Below are positions 56,067 through 64,000 of a DNA stretch of 64,000 bases, in pieces. The translations under genes were made by a program, and so were the position numbers. The notes under the pieces are model-generated. The model was not told where the DNA came from. It saw nothing but the letters and a program-made list of their open reading frames with translations, and made no database searches. The DNA is taken from positions 868,001 to 932,000 of the forward strand of contig JAPFFF010000012.1 of NCBI GenBank assembly GCA_039105265.1, given 5' to 3'. The DNA is from Tritrichomonas musculus (lineage: Eukaryota > Parabasalia > Tritrichomonadida > Tritrichomonadidae). Positions within the stretch are counted from its first letter, which is position 1. Each line of letters begins with the position of its first letter.

Positions 56067-56408
56067 TCTACGTTGCGTTGGGATATACCTAAGAATTGTT
56101 TTGTAAACTACTCTTATTTAGTTATTTTGTTGAGTTTATTTGTGTCTTTGGAAGAAATATAATAAATAAAATAAATTAACCTTTTTGGTCAAAAAATTTT
56201 CATCTTTATTGGTCAATAATAAAATTCATATCATCAATGATATGAACTATACAAAAAATTGATAACATCATATAAGATCTCCAAATCCACTCGAAAAACA
56301 TGGCCTTTTTTTATTTTATTTTCTAATAAATAAAAAAATGAAGAACATATAAAAAAACTAAAAACTTTTGTCGACTCGTTCATCTTTAAATTGATTTTTT
56401 CTTAAAAA

Positions 56409-56976
56409 ACAGGTATGCCTTTCGGGAGTCCCGGGTAAACTCGGATAATTAAACGGTCTTCCTCGAAATTATTCCTCGAACTTTTTTCGAGAAAAAGATT
56501 TTACTCTAACGTTTATTTTTTTTAGTTCACATTTTTTTACTCGGGTAAATTTTCACTTTTTTACCCGAAAAACTCGAGTTTTAAATCAACAGAAAAATAA
56601 TAAAAAAATAAGCTTTATTCATTTTCAAAATGAATCATTTTGCTGGAAATAGTGGTTTATTATATGATTTTTTTAAATAAATGTTAGATATAGCTTTATA
56701 ATCAATGACAAAAAACCTTTAATACTAAAATAAAGTATTCAAAAGTGTAAGAAAAATAATAAAAAAAATGAGAATTTTTTTTCGAACTTGAAACCTCGGG
56801 TATCCTCGAGATTTCCTCGGAAATTGAATACTTCGGGCAAATCGGGATCGAGGATAGCCGAGTAAAACGGTTATTTTACTCGGGTTTACTCGGGTAAACC
56901 GAGTACGGGAGTCTCCTCGATCCCGAAATTATTTTCGGGGAGACTACTCTCACCCGTCCTCGAAAAGCATACCTGT
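56409..56976. mobile_element. 568-bp MITE with GC-rich interior
   Basis: Ends ACAGGTATGC and GCATACCTGT are perfect inverted repeats, extended inward by CTTTCG/CGAAAA. They are flanked by TAAAAA on both sides as a likely target duplication. The interior is built from CTCGG/CCGAG and ACTCGGGTAAA modules in both orientations (56,440-56,580 and 56,800-56,960), far richer in C+G than the flanks. No ORF. A non-autonomous DNA transposon. Confidence 0.85.
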
Positions 56977-57526
56977 TAAAAAAACGTTTTTTTTTTTCTC
57001 ATTATGCATTTTATGAGATTTGAATTAAGCACTTTTATGCTATTTTCAAATATGTTAATAATATGATAAAACAATATTAGATATGTGTTAAACTTTGATG
57101 AGGTTTTTTCCGTTGATCAAAAATTGCAAATTTTTGGATTTCATTTTTTTCTTGTTTTTCAGTAATAAAATTAAAATTATATTTTTTTGATTTTATATTT
57201 ATGCTACAAATATTATATACATGACGATGGACTAATTTATAATAAAAAATGATCAATATTCGAGCTTTTTTTGCATAAAATAAAATTGAATTGAAAAAGA
57301 GTTTCCATACCTTTTTTATAACATCATAGACACGAATATGTGAAGAAAATCTTATATATTTTTAGAGGTATTCCGACTCTTTTAATAAACGGTTTTTTTA
57401 TTTATTTCTGTTATATCTCAATATAAAGTTATTATTTTTTTTTATTTTTATAAAAATCAAAATAAACAATTTAAACGTTTAATAAATATAACAACATTTT
57501 TTTGTAATACGTGCATTTGCCGGCAT

Positions 57527-57656
57527 TTGCAACCCAAACCAGCCTCGTGGTGGATGCAGTTTCCTTTCCTTGAGGGATTGATATATAATTCCGGGTACGT
57601 ATATTGGTTTCTCGAGAGAATGCATTACGCATCCATCATGGGGTTGGTTTTTGCAA
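57527..57656. repeat. Imperfect inverted repeat downstream of the Rep-like gene
   Basis: TTGCAACCCAAACCAGCC and TGGTGGATGCA (57,527-57,558) pair with the reverse complement of GCATCCATCATGGGGTTGGT then TTTTGCAA (57,629-57,656). The arms are about 30 bases with mismatches around a loop of 70 bases. It may mark one end of the foreign element. Confidence 0.65.
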
Positions 57657-57757
57657 AAATATTTTTGGAATTCGGTTAGAAATCGGTTGTATCGATCTCA
57701 TCATGTCTTAGTCTTTTTGGTCTTTACGTCGAGATCTGGTCTCGAATTTCATTACAT

Positions 57758-60148
57758 TTATGATACGAACGACACTAACTTTCTCTTTGCTATCGGGTGT
57801 CTCTTCTCGATACCGGTAACGACCTTAAACACACTCTCTCGATCTTTCAATATATCATCCATCCACTTATTGGACTTACACTCGAGAATCTCGTTATTAA
57901 TTCGACATTTAAGTAAGTTCGTACACTTCCATCCATAATAGTCTAGTACCTCAACTACATCACCTTCTTTAACTATCTCATCGATCTTCCGGAGCTTATT
58001 ACTATTAATGTATTTGTGTTTAAAGAACTCATCTTTGTATGCTTTCCAATTCTCTATACTACCTTCTACATCTGTAGTAGATGTCTCATATATTTCATCA
58101 CCTTTATCTTCTTCACTGTAATCGTCGAATATTTCTATAATCTCTATTACAGGTTGTAGGTTCTTGGTCTTCTTATATGCTGTGCCATGTTTCTCGATAA
58201 CGAAGCACCATAGTCCAGTATCTCTACCACATATCTTATTGGTCTCATCTATCATATACCATTCGTCGTATAATGAAGTATCTCGATCTACACCTCCACG
58301 ATTATAGATGAAGTCTTTAAGTTCTCGATCTGCTGGATATAATAACAATGGAGTCGTTGTTGTTAACTTGTTTTCTGGACTAACTGCTAATAGATATCGT
58401 GTACGACATTTAGTAGATATATCTTTAAAACCATACACATACATCTTAACGTTATCTTCCATGTCTAACAATCTCTTGTAATATGTCTTCGATTTAGTTA
58501 ACTCTGTTATTAAGCAATTACGTAAATGCATACGTAACTGCTTAGCTGCTTGCACCTCTTCTTGTAGTTTAACACCTTCATCGTTAATCTCTTGTACAAC
58601 AGCATCTACTTTCTTGTTATCTGCTTTAATAGTCTTAATTGTATCATCGTATTTATGCATAAACATCTTCTCTTCTTCTAATTCTTTCAAATAACGTCGT
58701 TCGATAGAATCTCTCATTTCATCTATATCAAAATAGAGCGTAGAGTCTATAAATTTAATTGGTATGTTCTCAGTCTTTAGGGTCGATATATTTTTGGAAT
58801 TAATTACTCGAAACTTAGCTATCGAGGTATCTTCGAGATTATTTGTATTAAGCTCATCTAACTTATACAATGGAGCGAATCGTTTATTACCATTAGTTAA
58901 GTATGTTACGAGCTCATCTAATTCGAATCGCTTATTAATATTCGGTACAAGTACTTTCTCATAACAATGCTCTCTTATTATTAACTCTTCCCCATCTCTC
59001 TTGCATGTGACAACAAGTATAGGAAGGTTATAACTAAATAGTTTAAGCACATTGTTTACATAATTATCGGTAATGTTATACAAGTAGAAGCCATTTACCT
59101 TTTCAGTAACACCGTTAACAAAGTATGAGAACAGTGCAATTTCATTATCGAGATCTACTACGAGCAAGTTGTACTCTAATTTGTTTAAGATTAATCTCCA
59201 TTGTATGTTAATAGGATTGTGATGGATTAACTCTTGTGGTAACAGCTCTGTGAGATAGTTAAGATGGCTGTGGATGTACTCTTCTGTAACAACATTGTTG
59301 TTTATATAGAATGTTATCTCCAATCTTAATAAACCTGTATCCAAGCTACTGTTAATACTATTCCTTAACTGTTCATCTGGATTGTATAACCAGTCTGCTA
59401 TATGAGATCCGATCTTACCTCTAACAGATGGATTCTCGATAGATTGTATAAACTTGTTGTAGAACTTATATCTAACTGTACAATGTTCTGTATTATGGAT
59501 GAAGGTAAGACAGTTCTTGCCAACTAGTTTGTCATTATCCATAATTACGTAGTCTCCGGTAGTGTTCGATCCCTCCATAACATAGTCGTTATTCTCTATT
59601 AGGTATTGGATAACCTTTTCTTTATTAATAACTCCAGCGAAGTCTTGGGTGAAGTCGATATCGTTAATGTAGATGCCTTCATCGTTAAAGGATTGTATAA
59701 TGGATTTGTTAGTAATTAATGCGAATACATCGTTTACAGGAATCGTTGGCAATGCAACCTTAATATACTGCTTATAGTATTCACCTTCTTTGCTACTATA
59801 CGTCGGTTTTATATATCGTTTGTTAACATTAATATTGTGTGATTGTAATATTCGTTTAATCTTCGACGTGTGTTCTGCGAGGTACTTCGATAGATAATCG
59901 TTTTTGTTCTTGTTATGCGGATCTATCCGACATGCCGGACTTTGTTCGCAAATTGGAACCATATAATACAGTATAATGTTATCACAGAACCTCTCACTTA
60001 ATGCTTTAAGTGTGTTTCCAGCATACTTCGTACGGACTCTGTCCCTAATGCTTTGCTTAGTGCTTCCAGCATACTTCGTACTACTTTCAGTATAGTCTAT
60101 ATCGGATATATTATTATAGTTAATTGCTTTTGTAAGATTATACAACAT
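57758..60148 (-). CDS. Rep-like replication-initiator protein of a mobile element
   Basis: From the first ATG (60148) the protein has 796 residues. The open frame continues upstream to about 60,277 without an ATG and also looks coding, so the true start is unclear. A core of about 150 residues (INDIDFTQDFAGVINKEKVI; then TVRYKFYNKFIQSIENPSVR; then SLDTGLLRLEITFY) resembles the D-x-D, RxYxK and R-x-E pattern of Rep_trans-type initiators. Upstream is a duplicated 15-mer (TKYAGSTKQSIRDRV / TKYAGNTLKALSERF). Downstream lie a coiled coil (EEVQAAKQLRMHLRNCL) and a C-terminal SH3-like region (EGDVVEVLDYYGWKCTNLLK). Function is inferred; no HUH motif is certain. Confidence 0.55.
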   Translation of the reverse strand: MLYNLTKAINYNNISDIDYTESSTKYAGSTKQSIRDRVRTKYAGNTLKALSERFCDNIILYYMVPICEQSPACRIDPHNKNKNDYLSKYLAEHTSKIKRILQSHNINVNKRYIKPTYSSKEGEYYKQYIKVALPTIPVNDVFALITNKSIIQSFNDEGIYINDIDFTQDFAGVINKEKVIQYLIENNDYVMEGSNTTGDYVIMDNDKLVGKNCLTFIHNTEHCTVRYKFYNKFIQSIENPSVRGKIGSHIADWLYNPDEQLRNSINSSLDTGLLRLEITFYINNNVVTEEYIHSHLNYLTELLPQELIHHNPINIQWRLILNKLEYNLLVVDLDNEIALFSYFVNGVTEKVNGFYLYNITDNYVNNVLKLFSYNLPILVVTCKRDGEELIIREHCYEKVLVPNINKRFELDELVTYLTNGNKRFAPLYKLDELNTNNLEDTSIAKFRVINSKNISTLKTENIPIKFIDSTLYFDIDEMRDSIERRYLKELEEEKMFMHKYDDTIKTIKADNKKVDAVVQEINDEGVKLQEEVQAAKQLRMHLRNCLITELTKSKTYYKRLLDMEDNVKMYVYGFKDISTKCRTRYLLAVSPENKLTTTTPLLLYPADRELKDFIYNRGGVDRDTSLYDEWYMIDETNKICGRDTGLWCFVIEKHGTAYKKTKNLQPVIEIIEIFDDYSEEDKGDEIYETSTTDVEGSIENWKAYKDEFFKHKYINSNKLRKIDEIVKEGDVVEVLDYYGWKCTNLLKCRINNEILECKSNKWMDDILKDRESVFKVVTGIEKRHPIAKRKLVSFVS

Positions 60149-60277
60149 AGTTTCTGGCTTAACGTTCTTGCGTTGTACATACTTTAAAGGAATTGTTGTG
60201 GAATATGGGCTAATATCTTTAATAGCAATCTCTTTCTTATTATGGAAGTCCAATTTTAATAGCTTGCTTTCTTCTTG

Positions 60278-60863
60278 TTAGCTTATTCTGTGGGATACTT
60301 CTTGCGTTGGGACCTTTGGAATCATTTCATTTTCAGAAAAATCTTAAATGCGCAAATGCTCTTGTGTTAAATTAATGCAGTAGGAGAAATAAAAAAGTTA
60401 AATTAAAAATAGATTCGAGAGGACTTATGTTATATGATGTATAGTGATGCTTACATTATATGTATTTCTTTAACGAATTCGTTTATGTAATCGTTGGAAT
60501 GCTTGCTCCATACGTTTGGCCCGTTAGCTTAATAATACAAAAATAATAGACCTAGCGCGCAGATGCTCCTACGCAGTAGCCCATTCGATCCCTCCCTTGA
60601 GAAGGTTTACACTCTTAGCTTTCTATTTTTGAGCACCTCACGTTAACTATAATGTCACCGTAACTTTCGCCATTTGACTTCGTCAAACTTTGCTACGCAA
60701 ATCAAATGTTTGAGGATATGCCAACGACTAATGCCAGCGACGTAGGAATAAAATATTAAAATAATTATGATAGAGGGCTTGTTTACATTCTATTTTGGGG
60801 GCTATTTTAATGGAGTTTGAAATTTGCTGGAAGGGGGTTGGAGAGGGTTTCATTTCTTCAAAA
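60278..60863. other. 5' region of the Rep-like gene with hairpins
   Basis: No further gene. Contains two back-to-back perfect mini-hairpins, TTTGAC-TTC-GTCAAA (60,673-60,687) and TTTGC-TAC-GCAAA (60,689-60,701), and CTAC-GCA-GTAG (60,574-60,584). These lie 0.4-0.6 kb upstream of the protein start and could form a replication origin or nick region. That is inference. Confidence 0.5.
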
Positions 60864-60900
60864 GTTAAGGATGGGCGAACTTTGGTGAGCCCTCCTTAAC
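60864..60900. repeat. Strong stem-loop at the presumed element end
   Basis: GTTAAGGATGGGC and GCCCTCCTTAAC pair with a single bulged base around a 12-base loop. It is the sharpest hairpin of the island and lies at the transition to A+T-rich DNA, as expected for an element terminus or a transcription/replication stop. Confidence 0.72.
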
Positions 60901-60930
60901 ATATCTAACTACATTCGATCTGTTATATAT

Positions 60931-62196
60931 GGATATGTGATTATTATCTTAATATTTCATCGAGACATTGAAGGTCTCTACATGTTTGTATTACAATAAA
61001 AAAATAATTTGAAGCTGAGAAAAATGATAAAAATGAGCCAGTAGTAAAATGAAAATCGTAATTTTGGTAATTTGTCCAACTTTCAAATTTTTTTTTGTAG
61101 ATCATAGATATTTGCGTTTTCCGATTATTATGGAGAGTAGTGCTTACGAATTTGAGAGGTTTGGTCAATCAAAATGGAAATAGTAAAAAATATATGAAGT
61201 GAGAGAGCTTAAATTTATAACGATATTTGATCGAAAATTTTCATTCAAAATATTATTTTTCTGAAAACTCATATAAAAAGTTATCAAAATTTGCATAAAT
61301 AGATTACTAATATCTTATTAAAAAAAAATAATTTATTAAAGCAAAATCAGAACGTGTGAAACTCGTACGTTTAAAGACGTTATTTTTTATAATGAAGTTT
61401 TCTACCTAATAAAAATAAGTTAGCTAATTAACATTTACATAAACAAAAAAAATAGATATTTATGAAATTAAAAATAAGAATATTTCTAACAAAAAATTTT
61501 TATAGACCTTGAAAATTGCGAAAAAATGATTGAAATATTTACAAGAAAATTCAATAAATATCGTCATTTTCGTTCTGAAAATAAAACAACTTGATAAATC
61601 GATTTTTTGCCGATTAGTTGAATTAGCTACAAATTTATATTAATTAATACATATATCTGAATATATAAATAAATTAATATTAGATTTTTATACATAACGA
61701 TTTTTTATATTTTTATTTTTTAAAAGAATAAATTTTATTCGAAAATATAGCATACAATTTTAATAGGTGCAAAGTGGTAAACCCAAAAACCATATATATT
61801 TGACCATAACAGTTTTAAATTGACTATTAATATTTTTATATTAAAATCTTTTAAAATTTTAAAAGTTATGCAATATAATATATATTAAATATTATTCTTT
61901 ATTTATTCTAGTATTTATATTTTAAATACTATTTCCAGAAACCATTCCTGGTAAACTTTTTAAGCCAGAAGTTGAATTATATCTTAAATTGGCGGTTGAA
62001 TTGTATGTTTTCTTTTCGTTAACATAAAAAAATGGATAAAATTAATTATATCCTCATCCTGCATGTTAAGATCAGCACCTATCGACTCGTTGACGATATT
62101 CTTTAATTTATAATTTAGTAAAGGACCAACTTTTTCATCAATTTTGATGCTTTCCACATGCAAACATTTTGATAAAAGATGTATCAATGAATTTGC
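60931..62196. other. AT-rich intergenic DNA
   Basis: No supportable gene. A 67-codon minus frame at 61,984-62,187 (starts MIHLLSKCLHVESIKIDEKV) has less biased composition than chance frames here and abuts the coding remnant at 62.2-62.4 kb, so it could be part of the same decayed gene. Confidence 0.4.
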
Positions 62197-62391
62197 TTAT
62201 ATAAAATCTTCGAATTCTTTTTTGATTTTTTGATATTTAATTTGATAATCATTCAAAGTTGTTCTTAATAAAGCATTTTCTCTTTTTAAAGCAGATTTTA
62301 TTGCTTTTGTATCATTTTGTTTTTTGGTTTTTTGAGCTATCTCTAATGACTCTTGATTAAATCCTCTACCTTTTTGAGATAGCTCAAAAAA
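62197..62391 (-). pseudogene. Coding remnant: C-terminal coiled-coil fragment
   Basis: A minus-strand frame without a start codon reads LSQKGRGFNQESLEIAQKTK, then KQNDTKAIKSALKRENALLR, then a Tyr/Lys/Glu helix ending EFEDFI and a stop. The regular charged coil and the GRGFNQESLE block look like real protein rather than A+T noise. It is preceded by a stop and low-complexity T, so it is a 5'-truncated relic, probably of a host or transposon gene. Family not recognised. Confidence 0.45.
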
Positions 62392-64000
62392 AAATTTATA
62401 TGTTTATTTGGCAGAAGATAAAATTTTTCAGACAATTTTATTATTTTATTTCAAAAAATGAAAAAATAATATCTTAAAACGTTATGTACAATTTTTAAAT
62501 ATTAATTAATAAATAATAATAATATAAATAATAGATAATGAAAAAATATGTTTTTATATCAAGTAATCGTATACATCTAAGTTTCCACTGTTCTGCAAAA
62601 TCACTTAATAAGCATATTATTTTTTATATTAAACAGAATATATTTTAGCTTAGTTCCAAATATGCGGCAATGTGTTTTTTTGGCAAATTTGTGGGTTATC
62701 TTTATATATATAGATAAAGTGAATAATTTAATGATACTACTTTTATAATGAAATAATCTCGTCCTCTGCAAATCCCAAATTTTGTAAAAATGCAGTAAAA
62801 ATGGCCCTTTTCATATTAATTAGATAGATATATTAATATATAATATAAAAAAACATTCAATTAATATTGTAAACATATATAAACGATTAAATATTAATTT
62901 TTTAATCTGATATTTATTTTTTATTTATTCCAAAATCAATAAATTAATATTGTGCATAATTTGTTCGATAAAATATATTTTTATGAAGATATAATATTAT
63001 ATATTTCATTTATGATTTTATTACATAATAATATCGAAATATAACTGTGGAATTACCAAGATATTCGTATATTATATTTATTAGTGAATTAAATGATTGG
63101 TTATGGTGAAATTAAATCATTATATTTCTTTTCAAAATTGAATTAGAGCATTCAAAATTGAATTTGTCGATAGTTTTATTTATATTTATAAAATTAATAA
63201 TATACAAATATATATATATATTGATTACAGAATAAATATTATACAATATAAAAAATTATTATTTTGTTAAAAAAAATCGAAGATATTCAATAAATATATC
63301 TTTTTATTTAAAAAAGTGTTTTTTTGAAATTTCTAGAAAATCTAATTTTAAATGATCAATAATAAAGTAATAAATAAAAAGACAAAGTTGAAAATAATGT
63401 TTATTTCAAAGAAAAAGAAGTTTTAAATTTATTTTTTGTAATTTTTAATAATGAATAAAATAATCATTAGAATTTTTCTAATATAGTTTTAATTAGGAAT
63501 ATATCATATATATAATGATTTATTTATTATGAAAAAAAGCTTTTATAAAAATATTTCATTGCTGAATATTCATTTCAAATTATTTGACAAAATTTGTAAA
63601 CTACTTAAAATCATTATTTATTAATATCTTTATTTTTAATAAGTTAATAAGCAATTATTATTTTAAATATAATAGATATAATCCATAAAAAATGTTATTA
63701 AGATATCAAAAGAATCTATCGAATAATCTTAGTTTGATTATCTTTTTAAAAAACGTCAATTTTGATTTTTCATTTTAATCACTCTATAGAAATATATGAT
63801 CCAAGATCCTTTGCATTTATAACTTAATATTATTAACAATTTACTAATGGTTTTCATGATTACTCTATACATTCTTTAAAAATCTAAACATTAAATGTCT
63901 TATTTTCAAATAGTTGCGATAATAATTATAATTTATTTTTTAATCAATATAAAACAACCATTTTAATAATTATATTGGGATTTTCTTTTATACGTTTCAA
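62392..64000. other. Extremely AT-rich tail of the window
   Basis: No gene, RNA or convincing repeat seen; long A and T runs and TATA tracts only. Confidence 0.5.

Larger units (their letters stand above)
57490..60930. mobile_element. Foreign island of about 3.4 kb coding a Rep-like protein
   Basis: The island stands out by its more balanced base composition and codon use (frequent CG-containing codons, few long A or T runs) against the A+T-rich flanks. It holds one minus-strand gene, a stem-loop beyond the gene's 3' end (57,527-57,656), a set of short hairpins upstream of its 5' end (60,673-60,701) and a strong stem-loop at 60,864-60,900. The absence of long terminal inverted repeats, plus a replication-initiator-like protein and terminal hairpins, suggests a rolling-circle-type element. 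Borders are approximate. Confidence 0.55.

Noticed and set aside
57651-57938. Plus-strand 95-codon frame at the end of the Rep-like gene
   Set aside because: It overlaps the minus-strand gene and has no support in composition or start context.
60515-60610. tRNA-like look (GCCCGTTAGCTTAAT... and a TTCGATCC box)
   Set aside because: The D-arm and T-loop-like strings are present, but acceptor ends do not pair and the anticodon arm cannot be drawn; the CTAC-GCA-GTAG hairpin explains part of it.

Overview
The window is strongly AT-rich eukaryotic DNA, most likely from a parabasalid (trichomonad; I would guess Tritrichomonas or a relative). Three things point there: uninterrupted ORFs with no sign of introns, start sites preceded by TCA(C/T)TTTT-type initiator sequences close to the ATG, and a host kinase at 52.4-54.2 kb with the trichomonad architecture of a TKL-like kinase domain, a coiled coil and a discoidin-like tail. 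The species call is inference.

Bases 1 to about 45,950 are the right-hand part of one very large Polinton/Maverick, treated here as a viral fossil. Its left end lies outside the window. It has two blocks. The left block (1-28.9 kb) is structural: a 3,681-residue giant protein, an A32/FtsK-like packaging ATPase, a small membrane protein, a short amphipathic protein like adenovirus pVI, two tandem major capsid proteins, a penton-like protein, two long fibre-like proteins, and a cluster of very basic, SAP- and AT-hook-bearing core-like proteins. The right block (28.9-45.7 kb) holds the protein-primed DNA polymerase B, a KilA-N protein, a superfamily 3 helicase, a retrovirus-type integrase, a mucin-like type I membrane protein and about fifteen small, mostly coiled-coil proteins. 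No Ulp1-like maturation protease was recognised in the visible part.

The blocks differ in their upstream sequences. Right-block genes are often divergent pairs sharing a central TGTCAAAACCG / CGGTTTTGACA box, with an initiator on each side (TCACTTTTATT or TCATTTTTATT). Several structural genes instead have a T-run followed by GCAA just before the ATG. I read these as early/replicative and late/structural promoter classes. A third pair of related divergent promoters (42.4 and 45.1 kb) serves the terminal genes. The right end is probably at 45,947, after a GC-rich block.

Bases 45,950-64,000 are host-like DNA with low gene density. They hold one intact kinase gene, at least six inverted-repeat elements (some nested, one with a helix-turn-helix transposase remnant), and a compositionally foreign island of about 3.4 kb (57.5-60.9 kb). 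That island encodes a Rep-like protein of about 800 residues and is bracketed by stem-loops. It may be a little-described rolling-circle-type mobile element and is, with the giant Polinton, the main point of interest. The last 3 kb are almost featureless A+T.
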